DNA from: Carya illinoinensis
Lineage: Eukaryota > Streptophyta > Magnoliopsida > Fagales > Juglandaceae
NCBI RefSeq assembly: GCF_018687715.1
Contig: NC_056753.1
Span: 11,765,001 to 11,829,000, forward strand
Length of the DNA stretch: 64,000 nt
Direction of reading: 5' to 3'
The notes beneath the pieces are model-generated. The model was given only the letters and a program-made list of their open reading frames with translations, did not search any database and had not been told where the DNA came from. Numbering within the stretch: position 1 is the stretch's first letter; each line of letters begins with the position of its first letter. A program made the translations under genes and the position numbers. This document shows, piece by piece, positions 1 to 10,352 of this stretch.

Positions 1-4
1 TTGT

Positions 5-2092
5 TTGCATAACTTAGCTCTTGTTTTGCAGAGATGTGAAGATAAAAATTGGGAGAAGTGTCATTTCATGGTTCAAGAAGGGATCGTGCTGGGCCATAGA
101 GTGTCATCCAAAGGAATTGAGGTGGATCGAGCCAAAATTGCAACCATAGAGAAACTACTACCTCCAAAGAATGTGAAGGGAATTAGAAGTTTTCTGGGAC
201 ATGCGGAATTTTATAGAAGATTTATCAAGGATTTTTCTAAACTCTCTAAACCTTTATGTAATCTTCTTGAGAAAAATTCTGCATTTGACTTTGATGTTGT
301 TTGTTTGCAGGCCTTTAATGCACTCAAGGAGAAGCTAATTTCAGCACCAATTGTGATTGTGCCTGATTGGAGTCAACCTTTTGAAGTTATGTGCGATGCA
401 AATGACTTTGCAATTGGAGCAGTGTTGGGGCAAAGGCGAGACAAGCTGTTTAGAGCCATCTATTATGCAAGTAGGACTTTGAATGAAGCTCAGTTGAATT
501 ATACCACAACTGAGAAGGAGATGCTTGCTGTGGTATTTGCTTGTGACAAATTTCGGTCTTACCTCATTGGGACAAAGGTAATAGTGTTCACTGATCATGC
601 AGCACTTCGCTATTTGTTTGGCAAGAAGGATGCTAAGCCAAGGCTAATTCGTTGGATCCTCCTTCTTCAAGAATTTGACTTGGAGATTCGAGACAAGAAA
701 GGAAGTGAAAATTTAGTGGCTGACCATCTCTCTCGGTTAGAGCAAGAGGAAGAAAGACCAGATTCAGTGGTCCAAGAGGCATTCCCTGATGAGCAGTTGT
801 TTGCATGTGAGATCAAGCTTCCGTGGTATGCTGATGTTGTTAACTATCTAGCTTGTAAAGTTTTACCACCTGATCTTACTTATCATTAACGTAAGAAATT
901 TTCGCATAATGTGAATTATTATCTGTGGGATGAGCCTTTGTTGTTCAAACGATGCCCTGGTCAAATCATTAGAAGATGTGTGCCGGAAGACATCCTTCAT
1001 CATTGCCATTCCTCATCATATGGAGGACACTTTGGAGCCACCCGTACAACAGCTAAGGTACTTCAAAGTGGGTTCTTTTGGCCTTCCATTTTTCATGATA
1101 GTTACACTTTGGTGAAAACTTGTGACCGGTGCCAACGTATGGGAAATATTTCAAGGCGTCATGAGTTACCATTGAAAGGTATCTTAGAAGTTGAGTTGTT
1201 TGATGTTTGGGGAATAGATTTTATGGGGCCTTTTCCTCCTTTTGGTTTTGCTTATATCTTATTAGCAGTTGACTATGTGTCAAAATGGGTGGAAGCAATT
1301 GCTACAACAACAAATGATGCAAAGGTAGTGCTCAAATTTCTGCACAAGAACATATTCACAAGATTTGACACTCCACGAGCTATTATTAGTGATGAAGGGA
1401 CTCACTTTTGCAACAAGTTATTTGAGAATCTTCTTTCTAAATATGGTATGAAGCACAAGATAGCACTTGCTTACCATCCTCAAACTAATGGTCAAGCTGA
1501 AATTTCAAATAGAGAGATCAAGAACATCCTTGAGAAGACGGTCAAAATCAATAGACAGGATTGGGCGAAGAAGCTTGATGATGCTTTGTGGGCATACCGT
1601 ACAACCTTTAAAACACCTATCGGGATGTCTCCATACCGATTAGTGTTTGGAAAGGCATGTCATCTTCCTGTAGAGTTGGAGCATAGAGCTTATTGGGCTG
1701 TAAAAAAGTTTAATTTTGATTTGAAGGCAGCAGGTGAAAAGCGACTTCTTCAATTGAATGAGATGGAAGAGTTCCGAAATGATGCATATGAAAATGCAAA
1801 GATCTATAAAGAAAAGACGAAGAAGTGGCATGACAAACAGATTTTGAGGCGAGAGTTTGCTCCAGGACAACAAGTTTTACTCTTCAATTCATGACTCAAA
1901 CTCTTCCCAGGAAAGTTAAAATCAAGATGGACGGGTCCTTATACAATTCATGAGGTTTTATCCTTTGGAGCAGTAGATTTGAAGGACAAGATAGGTAATA
2001 TTTTCAGAGTTAATGGTCAAAGATTGAAGCACTACTATGGAGAGCAAATGGAGAGGAACTATGCATTTATTCCTCTTGGAGATCCTAATTGA
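5..2092 (+). pseudogene. Athila-type Ty3/gypsy pol: RT end, RNase H and integrase, broken
   Basis: This is the 3' part of a gypsy pol reading frame; the 5' part lies left of the window. It runs in one frame from the end of reverse transcriptase ([12 protein letters not shown], then [14 protein letters not shown]) through RNase H ([43 protein letters not shown]) to integrase. The integrase has an H-H-C-C finger (HHCH..HFGA, then CDRCQRMG) and DDE-core landmarks ([30 protein letters not shown]). The tail [14 protein letters not shown] is typical of the Athila/Tat branch. Two in-frame stops break it: TAA at 887-889 (probably from CAA) and TGA at 1892-1894 (probably from CGA), after which the frame stays open to TGA at 2090-2092. 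It is a dead copy. Athila assignment rests on these motifs and the downstream layout. Confidence 0.9.
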
Positions 2093-3780
2093 TGATCATT
2101 GAAAAGTCTGGTTGTAGACTTTAAAACAAGCGCTTATGGGAGGCAACCCATAGATCTATCTTACTTTCTTTCATTTATTTTATTATCTTTATCTATTTAA
2201 GTTTTAATAAATTGGTTTTTGATGCAGGTTTATTTAGCAAGAATAAAGAGCTGAAAAATTCTAATCTATGGAAGATTCACCATGAAACCAGGGAAGTTCC
2301 TCTATTTCTTCAATCCTTTTTACTTTTGCATTACAATGAGGACATTGTTTAGTTTAAGTTTGGGGGTGTAAACTCATATAATCACTAGATCCTCTTGTTT
2401 TCTAAGTCTTGGGTTGTTGATGGGATGTTTGATTCTCTTACCAAGCATGCATTGGAGTAAGATTGAATTTTCTATGACTCTGAAATTTGTGATTGAAGAT
2501 GGTTTTGACTAAAATTTTCAAAAATTTCTTTTATGTCAAGTGAAGTTTTGTAGGTACTTTGGTTTAAATCTTTGACCTTGAACACAATTGAGCACATAGT
2601 GGTTTTTCTCTTATTCCATTTTGCTTATGAAGAGAAGAAGTTGAATTAATTGAAAAAGGGAGGTTTGATTTTGCTTTGCTCTAGAATCCGTTGATGGGTC
2701 CTTGAGGCGAAATCCTAGTTGAGACCAAATATCAGAAAAATGATCTAGGCATTTCTTTGGCATAACCAAAAAGCTTTCCCAGCCGTCCTAAATGTCATGC
2801 CATCATTACATGGTGTGTTTCTATAGTCAACTCCCTTGCGCTTTCATGAGCCTTTATTTATTCTCTGAACTACATAAACCATGCCAGCTCTAAGCCTGAA
2901 AAACAATAAATCTACCTTTGATAGTTTGAGAAAATACTTTGGTGAAGAGTTACATTTAAAAGAGAAAAATTGGTTTCATGATGAACCGTATTATCTTTGC
3001 TTTGATTGAAAAAAAAAAAAAAACAAAAAGAAGAAGTAAAAGAAGAAGAAAGGAAGTGACTAAAAAAAAAAAAGAGAGAAAAGAAGAAGAAGAAGAAGAA
3101 GAAAAGAGAAAGAAAAAGAAAAAGAAGTCGCTAAGCGGAGTGTGAATTTCCTCAGATTTTGTTAAGGGAAGTGTTGGTATTACATCAGTGATTACAGCAA
3201 TAATAATGCCACAAGTATGAGCATATTGCCAAGAAAGAGCTATGATTTAAATCATGTGAGTTTCTCTTTTAACGTTCTTTTCACTAAGTATCTTCCCAGT
3301 TTGATTTAATTTCCCATATCCAGTTCTTTCTTAACCCTCACCCTGTGGCTTATCATTACAACCTTACTAAAGACCTTTTGATCTCTGATTTTGGTGTTGA
3401 CTACATTAGTGGAGAGGATTTCTGAAAATTGGACTTATGGGGTTAAAGTTTTAAGAGAATTCTTTTGATTTTGGTTGTTCTACTTTTATCTGAGTTTGCA
3501 GGTGGTTTGAGGTTAAATTGACTATATCACACACACACTCAAGGTCTTAGCTTTAGGTTGAAGTAAATGCCTAACTCTTTCTTGACAAATTGTAAAATTT
3601 TTGATTGATTTTCCTGCCATCTTTGATGTTAAAAGAGTAAGATACTAGAGATGAAATCTAAATTCATAAAAGCTTGGTGAGTGATGATACTTCTCTTTCG
3701 GGTCGAGTCGATATTGCCTAAGCTATCATTTGTTTTTCTTTCTGTTTGAGGACAAACAAAGTTGTAAGTTTGGGGGTATT
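2093..3780 (+). mobile_element. Athila-type 3' spacer with two polypurine tracts
   Basis: This 1.7-kb stretch lies between the pol stop and the 3' LTR and has no long open frame. It opens with GGGAGGCAACCCA, a sequence common just after pol in Athila elements. The pattern AAGTTTGGGGGT occurs twice: at about 2355-2367 and again at 3765-3777, directly before the LTR. The second copy is the expected primer for plus-strand DNA. Between them is an A/G-rich stretch at about 3008-3126 made of AAG and GAA runs. In intact Athila elements an env-like frame may sit here; none is recognisable. Confidence 0.75.
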
Positions 3781-4907
3781 TGATGACTTGCAAAAATTTC
3801 ATATTGCAGATTTTACAAGTTCGCTCGAGCGGAGGCTTTTGGCCACTCGAGCGAATTCAGGCAGATTCAAACGCTCGACTGCCGCTCGACAGGGAGCTCG
3901 AGCTGGCTGCTGAAAAAACAATTTTTCACTCTAGGGCCGCGAGTTTTGACTGGAGAACACTTCTTGGGAGAGAAAAACATAGCTAGAGGGATTCAAATCA
4001 TCTGTTTTTGGAGAGGGAATTCCAATTATTGCACGTACGTTGGAATCATACACGAGCACGAACGGGAGAAAAGCGTTGAATCGTTCCCTTGAGCTTTTGA
4101 TGACGAGTTGCGGCTGCAAGGAGGATTTTTCAGTGTTTATTTTCTTCCCATCTTCTCAGAACAATTATGGTGAATTCGTTTATGTTGAATTTCATTTCTA
4201 GCATGAGCTAAATTTTCTTCATTTTAGGAAAACGATGTAACCTATTTCCAAACTATACTTGATTGTCTATGCTAATTTAATGCAATTCTCTCTTTGTTTA
4301 TCTGATTTATTCTGAATTTATTGCTTCTAATTAACTGGCCATTGATTAGATGATAAGTAATCTTGTGATTTGCTATCGAAAGAGGGAATCATAGGGTAGA
4401 TCTTGGATATTTCAGCATAGGTAAGTATAGAGATCGAAAGACTTGTATGAACCTATGTAGTAATTAAATCATTGGTCTTATTGCGTTCTTGATTATTGAA
4501 TTTGCATATTCTTGTGTGAATTGATAACCAAGAGTCAATTCCAATTGATTATCGAAAGAGGCTTTTGGATGAATTAGAGATTTGCTATTAGACAAAAGAG
4601 ATTTAAAATTAAATTAGCTGGATGAGAGAAGCATAGTGAAGAAGTAGGTGAAATCGATTTTCTAGAAGTTTTCTTCCTATTAATTTGATCTTCGAACGTC
4701 AGTATTATTTCCTTTGCACATTTTTCTTTGAGTTGATCTAGTTTAGATTGCAACTACAAAAATCTTAGTGATTCCTCTAGATAAAATCAAGTTTAGTATA
4801 ATTTTGGTATTTGGTAAACGTAAGGTACTAATCCCTGAGGACGATACTCTTCTTATTACTTTACTATAAAACTACGATACTGTGCACTTGCAGTTTTGCA
4901 TCTGTCA
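3781..4907 (+). mobile_element. 3' LTR of the Athila-type element
   Basis: The LTR starts directly after the polypurine tract with TGATGACTTGCAAAA and ends near TTTTGCATCTGTCA. These two ends form an imperfect terminal inverted repeat, which sets the boundaries. It contains the U5-like phrase CCCTGAGGACGATACT at about 4834-4850 and TGTGCACTTGCAG near the end. The 5' LTR is outside the window, so no TSD can be checked. The U3 part (3815-3905) is rich in XhoI-like CTCGAGCG palindromes. The open frame starting at 3780 is not considered a gene. Confidence 0.75.
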
Positions 4908-5770
4908 CTTGTGCGTGGAGCACTTGGAGGTGCTTTGATGGAACATTTTGGTGTAAATAGGACCGTAGATGTGTTGCATGACAATTGGTGGGGTAATTGT
5001 TTCCCATTTATTGAGTTTGCATCTAGTTGAAATAGTCACTTTATTGTAAAGATGAAGTTTACGCATATTGCATAAACAATTTCGGGAGTATAGTTTGCTA
5101 TTCATTGAGGTCACATGTAATAGGAGTTGTCATTTTGGTGTAAGGAAGACCTTAGATGTGTTTCATAAACATTTGTGGAATTTCCATTCATTGAATTGTT
5201 GCATGAACGTTTGTGAGAGTATCATTTGTCATCATTAGAGTTTGATAATACATCATATTGAAGTTGTTTATAGTTTATGGTTTTAATCTACTTACTCCTT
5301 TAAGTTTGATGATTTTGCTTGTTGATGACAGGAGTAGCTCGGATAGGGCTTTCAAATTCTTGAGAAAATTAATGATACATCATATCTAGTGGATCTTCCA
5401 GGTATGTAGCATGTGTCTACTATTTTCAATGTTACTGATATTTTTCCATTTGATGCAAGTGGATTTGAGGCCAAATCCTTTTGAGGAAAGGGGAAATGAT
5501 GGGCACCAAGATGAACCTAGTCTTAAAAATCAGTTACAAGTTCAAGATAGGCAAATTACAATATCAAGAGCCAAGAAGATCAAGGAGGCAATGTTAGGAT
5601 TAGTGCAATCCACTCGGGATGAAACTAACAAGAGCTCAACACTTAAGATGGGCTTGAAGAAAGGAAAACCGGTTTTGACCAAATTTGATACAAGCTATGG
5701 AAGAGAGCAAAATAGTTTGAATACATTCAATTTAGTGAATTCTTTTGAAGGACTTATTTTATTAGTTTAG
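4908..5770 (+). pseudogene. Decayed chromovirus integrase and pol tail
   Basis: Translation shows short islands of a gypsy pol in several frames. At 4911-4990 is an H2C2-finger piece (GGALMEHFGVNRTVDVLH), partly repeated at 5125-5200 (CHFGVRKTLDVFHKH). At 5262-5300 comes VVYGFNLLTPLSL, and then a tail island with VDLRPNPFEE at 5459-5490 and QITISRAKKIKEAM near 5550-5590. Plant chromovirus pols commonly end with PITRSRAKK-like tails. The order matches a pol 3' end but frameshifts and stops are frequent, so the copy is old. The open frame 5411-5770 covers only the tail and is not a gene by itself. Confidence 0.65.
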
Positions 5771-6228
5771 AATAATTAGGTTTACAATGGGAAGGACTTA
5801 AGGGCATGTTGAGAAAGTAATTATTTTGTTGAACTAAAGGGTTATTGTAGTGCTACACTGTAGCAGCAGGTACTATTCACTCAGGGCCATTTTTGGAAGA
5901 TGAAGCTTTATTTTACCTAGGGTTTTGTGAGGTTTTAGTTTAAATTGTTTTTGTTGCCTCATTTTAAACAATATATGACAGTTAATGAAATTGATGAATT
6001 TTATTCATTGTGAGTTGAGTTTATCTCCTCTTATTCTTGATTGAATGTTTGAACTTATCAAAAGTAAATCACAACCTTTGTGGCGTTCCTCCTTGTAATC
6101 CAGGTTTTTTAGACGGGTTCTTCAACGGGTCTAAATTTTAAATTAATCTAGGTTTTTTAAACGAGTTCTCAGCGGGTCTTGATTCTCCATCTATTTATTT
6201 GAGTTTGGCTTTCTTGTATGAGTTTTCA
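5771..6228 (+). mobile_element. Probable LTR/UTR remnant behind the chromovirus tail
   Basis: No coding frame. The segment has features seen in plant gypsy LTRs: GTGCTACACTGTAGCAGCAG at about 5850, TTTTACCTAGGGTTTTGTGAGG at about 5912, and a repeated phrase, AGGTTTTTTAGACGGGTTC at about 6102 and AGGTTTTTTAAACGAGTTC at about 6149. I infer it is the LTR or 3' UTR of the same decayed element. Exact ends cannot be fixed. Confidence 0.5.
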
Positions 6229-6493
6229 AACTGACGACAAACATACGAAATTGAAGAGGACAAAGGAGAACCCTGACCTACGAAAGAGAAAACCGAGACT
6301 TGCAAAAGATAAAATTACCAAGACTGCAAAGAGAAACCGAGAGGAAAAATCTAAAAAAAATTGCGAAATCGAAAAAGAGATTCAAGCACCCACACTTGTG
6401 AAGGAGAAAACTGACGACGAACATACGAAATCGAAGAAGACGAAGGAGAATACAGACTGCAAAGAGAAAACCGAGACTTGCAAAAGATAAAAT
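6229..6493 (+). repeat. Two diverged direct copies of an 86-bp purine-rich unit, 180 bp apart
   Basis: The unit at 6229-6314 (AACTGACGACAAACATACGA... to ..GCAAAAGATAAAAT) recurs at 6409-6493 with substitutions. Both copies and the segment between them are rich in GA and AAG, giving an open frame at 6218-6490 that codes for Lys/Glu/Thr-rich sequence. The frame shows no domain and I do not call it a gene. Its position between an LTR remnant and a host promoter gives no clue to function. Confidence 0.65.
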
Positions 6494-6940
6494 CGAGGAA
6501 CTTGCTCAAATAGATCTGCGAAAGAGAAGAAGTCTGCAAAATGAGAAAAAACAAATGAGGAGGAAGCACACTCTGGATTCAGTAGAAGGTAGCAAGAAAG
6601 CCTTCGTTAGGTTCGCGGGCTAGGGTTAGGATTGATGGAGAATGGGAGATGAAAGAGGCGAAGGAGCAGATGGAGAAGATTTGGGAAGATGAAAGGGACG
6701 AAAGAGTTAATGGGCGAAGTGGACTTCCAAACGTTTTAAAATGAGTTAGCTTTTAACCAACACGCACCATTTTATTAAGTTGAGATGATACATAAGACCT
6801 GACTACGCGGCACTTACCCACTGTGCTTGCCATAAGCATTTTTCTTTTTAGTTTGCGTGATTTTCTATAGATTCTCTCTCTGAAAATGTCTAGTGCCGGC
6901 TGGAGAAGGGCGTAGCGGTACTGTTTTTGATTTGGCATAC
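6494..6940. other. No gene recognised; upstream flank of the PRR fragment
   Basis: Purine-rich sequence to about 6720, then mixed sequence. No coding frame, repeat boundary or known element is recognised. It may be a distal promoter or an old insertion border upstream of the pseudogene that starts at 7167. Confidence 0.4.
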
Positions 6941-6952
6941 TTATAATCTGCT

Positions 6953-6960
6953 GACGTGGT
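6953..6960 (+). promoter_or_regulatory. G-box-like ACGT element upstream of the PRR fragment
   Basis: TGACGTGG at about 6953-6960 contains an ACGT core and lies about 210 bp upstream of the PRR start codon; a second ACGT core (CACACGTACA) sits at about 6971-6980. ACGT elements are bound by bZIP and bHLH factors and are common in clock-gene promoters. The match is short, so support comes mainly from the neighbouring evening elements. Confidence 0.4.
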
Positions 6961-6980
6961 CAAACCAGGCCACACGTACA

Positions 6981-6989
6981 AGATATTTT
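6981..6989 (-). promoter_or_regulatory. Evening element, distal copy
   Basis: AGATATTTT on the plus strand is the exact reverse complement of the evening element AAAATATCT. It lies 178-186 bp upstream of the PRR-like start codon. This nonamer is the known binding site of CCA1/LHY/RVE-type MYB factors and is typical of evening-phased clock genes, including PRR genes. Confidence 0.65.
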
Positions 6990-7099
6990 GATGTCGTTCG
7001 GATTCTCAGTACGCACCGTTTGATCTGAGCCCGTCGACATTGGAGTCGATCTTTCAACCGTCCGATTCCGTTCGGGATATTACAGCTCCCCCAATTTTC

Positions 7100-7108
7100 A
7101 GATATTTT
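7100..7108 (-). promoter_or_regulatory. Evening element, proximal copy
   Basis: A second exact AGATATTTT (reverse AAAATATCT) lies 59-67 bp upstream of the PRR-like start codon, 119 bp from the first copy. Two perfect nonamers within 200 bp of a clock-gene fragment are unlikely by chance and indicate that the original promoter is retained. Confidence 0.65.
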
Positions 7109-7452
7109 CACCTTCTGCAATTCAGGGGAGGTTGATATTTTTCTTCTCGTTACAAGCGAGTGCGAAATGGGTGAGGTGGTTGTGAGCAGCGAGGAACTGG
7201 GAACGAGAGTGGAGAGTGAGACAGAGAAGATGGGGGAGTATGTGGAGGAACTTAAGAGTGTGAAGGAGAGTGGCATCGAGAAGAAGAATAAGAATAAGAA
7301 AATGAAGGAGGAGAGGAAGGGTGGGACTTCGAGTTGGTTTGTAAGGTGGGAGAGGCTCTTGCCGAGAATGATGCTGAGGGTGTTGCTGGTTGAGGCTCAC
7401 GATTCCACGAGGCAGATCATAGCCGCCCTTCTGAGAAAGTGCAGCTACAGAG

Positions 7453-8530
7453 GTCAGTATGTGTCTTTCTTGTCGTTTCTGAGTGTCTGTGCGTGTTCCG
7501 GTTCATTTGGTTCCTTAATTGTGAGTATACATCCGTATTGCAGTATTGTTTGTCAAATTGTGAACTGGGTTTTGCGGTTTTGTCAGAAAAATTTTGAGCA
7601 TGTCAATTGGATAATACTGCAATTCGAGTTCCAAGTTGTAGAGATTAGACAGGGGTAGGAAGTGATGTAATCGTTCTTAAGCTTGTAAGGTTGGCTTGTC
7701 CATTGTTAGGCATAATTAGCTGGTTTTGCTGACAAATTTAGGAACTGGGTCTTGGTGGGAATACAATGAACCCATTTCTTTTTATCCTACTGTTTAACTC
7801 TGTTGCTCTGATTAGCAGATGGAAATAACTATAGCGGCCATTTGGTAGGGTATCGAACCCACCGTGTCTCTGTTGCTCTGATTAGCAGATGGAAATAACT
7901 ATAGTGGCCATTTGATAGGGTATCGAACCCACCGTGTCACCGTTGAGTTTCTTCATTTACCGACTATCATTTATGGCCTAGAGCATCAGCCTTTTGAGTC
8001 TATTAATCATTAGAGGTTTGTCTGGATGAAATTGTTACAATATGTGAAGGGGAAAAAACCTTATGCTGTGCAAATTCTGCAGACAAAAATGTAAGAAACA
8101 TGTGCAAAAAAGTATCAAGGGAAACTGGAAAGAAAAGAGGATGAAACACATCTCGCATGACACAAGGAACAATAATTATGACAGAAACATATCAAATGTT
8201 TCCAAATGAGTTATTTCTGGCATTCCAACACGTTGTAGCTCGTAATGGATCTCTTTAATCAACCATTACCGTTTTGATATTAAGACCAATACTGCCTGAA
8301 AAATCAATGTTTCGGGGATCGTGAAAGGTTAGAGTGGGCTTGATCACAGAACCCCTAGACATATACTGGAGGCACATAATGGAATTAAAAGTATCCGGGT
8401 GCCATGTAAATGTTCATTTCTACCACTGTTGTTGCTTCCTTGAAGATTGAGATTTTGTTGACTGAGTTTTGCTTGTAACCTGATATTTGTTGATCTAGGA
8501 ACTAAAAATGTTTTATTATTGTTTGAACAG
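7453..8530 (+). other. PRR-like intron 1
   Basis: Bounded by donor GTCAGT after exon 1 and acceptor TTTGAACAG before exon 2. The phase is consistent: exon 1 ends after one codon base and joins exon 2 to restore the V-V-A-V start. Apart from the 70-bp tandem duplication inside it, nothing recognisable is seen. Its length of 1.08 kb is large enough to contain an unrecognised old insertion. Confidence 0.75.
7801..7940 (+). repeat. 70-bp tandem duplication inside PRR intron 1
   Basis: The unit beginning TGTTGCTCTGATTAGCAGAT at 7801 is repeated from 7871. The two copies differ at about three positions (for example AGCGGCC against AGTGGCC and TTGGTAGG against TTGATAGG). It is a simple local duplication with no coding content. 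Confidence 0.9.
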
Positions 8531-9170
8531 TTGTTGCTGTTTCTGATGGTTTAAAAGCATGGGAGATACTGAAGGAAAGAGCCCATAACATAGACCTCAT
8601 ATTGACAGAAGTGGATTTACCAGCAATATCTGGATTCGCTACTTTCACTAATCATGGAGCATGAGATTTGCAAAAACATCCCAGTTATAAGTATGATTTG
8701 CAGAATGAGGGCTTTGAATATTAGAAACTGTATCTGACAATTAAGAAACTTATAGTACAGCTTCTGTTATTGCACAGTGATGTCTTCACAGGATTCAATA
8801 AGCACCATTTATAAATGCATGCTACGAGGTGCTGATGATTATCTTGTCAAGCCTATTAGGAGAAATGAGCTGAGAAATTTGTGGCGGCATGTTTGAAGAA
8901 CAAGCTGTATGTTTTATTGCTGATACTTTGTCTTAATTTTCCTTTGTTTTCTTTTGGTCTTGAAGGTCATGAGCCTCTATTTTTCAGCCTTGATGTCTCT
9001 TTTGATCTATCAGTCAGAGGCTGGTGTAAATAATCCCCAAGATGAGAGTGTTGCACAAGAAAAGGCTGGAGCTATATCTGAAAACAATACTGCAAGAAAC
9101 TGTTGAAATGGTGGTATGGCTTGTGGACAGAAAAATAATGAACTAATTGAAAAAAGAAGTGATTCTCAGG

Positions 9171-9799
9171 TTAGTGTTTTTAATTCATTGTTTATGCTGA
9201 GAATGCACTGCTTGGTGATTGGATTAGCATTAAAGATTTGGGTTGTTCTTTCATCAATTTTTTTTTTTACAATTTATTTATGTGGTATATTATTGCTTTT
9301 CTTTGGATACATACTAGTGCGCTTTTTTTCTTCGAAAAGTAATATTCACTCTTTATTAACTCACTGGATATTTTTATGTGGACATTAAATGGAAATGAAT
9401 TAATTGATGAAAGACGGAAAAGAAAATAGAAAATTGGTTAGCATTTCTAATTACAACCCAAATCCAACCTGACAAACAAAGTGTATGAAAAAATATAAAG
9501 AAGTAGAGATATTCAAGATTAAGTTAAAAAAATTAAACATAAAAAAAAAAGTTTAAAAAAAGATCCATTCAGGTTGGTTAAGCCTGGGAACGTGATAGTG
9601 ATCAAGATGAATTTGGCATGTGCATTCTCATAGATCTTAAGTTACTATAGATTGCTGATTAACCGTCAAGTTATATTGCCATGATTGCTTGATGTGTGTT
9701 TATCCAGGGTATGTGTGCCTATGTTAAATGAGGACTAGTTATGGTTAAAAGAAATTTCCTTGCAGTTTAGGGTAGATACATGAAGTTTCATATAGAGAT
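9171..9799. other. No gene recognised; start of PRR intron 4 and degenerate flank
   Basis: The sequence follows the exon 4 donor and is AT-rich, with a poly-T run at about 9258-9270 and poly-A at about 9540-9550. No further PRR exon is seen. At about 9800 recognisable H-family LTR sequence begins, so the clock gene is cut off here by repeats. Confidence 0.5.
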
Positions 9800-10073
9800 T
9801 GCGGGTTTGCTATTAGACTCAGTTGATTACTAGAATTTTATGACACAATAATCTCATTTTCATATTTTCAGGCGAAATGTCTGTTCAAAATTGTTTTTAT
9901 TTTTAGGAGCACTTCAGGGTTTAATTTCGATAAATGATTGCACTGTTAAGTTTATATGAATATTTAGGTTTATAGTTCACGAAAAGAATGGTAACCTCGA
10001 TAAGCGCACCTAGCACTGGAATATCCAAATTAGGTAAAAGATGTTTTATTTGGATACTAGGCAAGATCTTAGC
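9800..10073 (+). mobile_element. H-family LTR fragment, plus orientation
   Basis: Landmarks such as TTTGCTATTAGACTC, TTTCAGGCGAAATGTCTG, ATATGAATATTTAGG and CGATAAGCGCACC align in order with plus-strand H sequence at 36528-36860. The fragment stops where minus-strand H sequence starts, forming a head-to-head junction. Confidence 0.7.
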
Positions 10074-10076
10074 TCT

Positions 10077-10352
10077 AATGCCCCCAAATTCTGCTTTGGA
10101 TCAGATGGACATTTGAATCTTTGAGACATGTAACACAAGGTTACCTGTCCTCATTCATGGCATAGTGTGATGCCCCCAGATTCCGTTTGGGATTGGACGG
10201 ACATCCAAAACGTTGGGACATGCAACACAAGGTTACCTGTCCTCATTCATGACATAGTGTGATGCCCCCAGATTCCGTTTGGGATTGGACGGACATCCAA
10301 AACGTTGGGACATGCAACATAAGGTTACCTGCCCCCGTTCATGACATATAAG
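10077..10352 (+). repeat. Three tandem copies of a 92-bp unit at the H LTR terminus
   Basis: Units start at 10077, 10169 and 10261, an exact 92-bp period. Each runs from ATGCCCCCA(A/G)ATTC through GGACGGACATCC and CATGCAACA(C/T)AAGG to TTCATG(A/G)CATA. Copies two and three are nearly identical; copy one is more diverged. Single copies of the same unit occur at 22858 (same orientation) and near 36180-36279 (opposite orientation), marking it as the natural 3' end of the H LTR, here triplicated. Confidence 0.9.

Larger units (their letters stand above)
7167..9170 (+). pseudogene. PRR5-like: PRR5-like pseudo-response regulator, 5' half only, inactivated
   Basis: Exon 1 (7167-7452, 95 codons plus one base) starts MGEVVVSSEE and holds LPRMMLRVLLVE and RQIIAALLRKCSYR, the start of a PRR receiver. 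Donor GTCAGT follows. Exon 2 (8531-8690) gives [12 protein letters not shown] and [15 protein letters not shown]; a net 2-bp loss near 8640-8650 shifts the frame before the expected [12 protein letters not shown]. Exon 3 (8778-about 8912) gives [10 protein letters not shown] and [15 protein letters not shown], then a stop TGA at 8894-8896 where the family has Trp. Exon 4 (about 9014-9170) gives NNPQDESVAQEKA, has TGA at 9104-9106, and ends at donor GTTAGT. The Glu in LTEVDLPA replaces the phospho-acceptor Asp, as in true PRRs. The CCT domain is absent from the window. Retained introns and promoter show a DNA-level copy, not a retrocopy. Confidence 0.9.

Noticed and set aside
6218..6490. Lys/Glu-rich 90-residue frame as a small gene
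   Set aside because: It is created by a purine-rich direct repeat with no domain and no conserved neighbours.
7122..7400. Minus-strand frame antisense to PRR exon 1
   Set aside because: It is the shadow of a well-supported exon; the plus-strand frame matches the PRR family.
10077..10352. Possible CRISPR-like or satellite array
   Set aside because: The three units are contiguous without spacers and match the H LTR terminus; the setting is a plant nuclear repeat.
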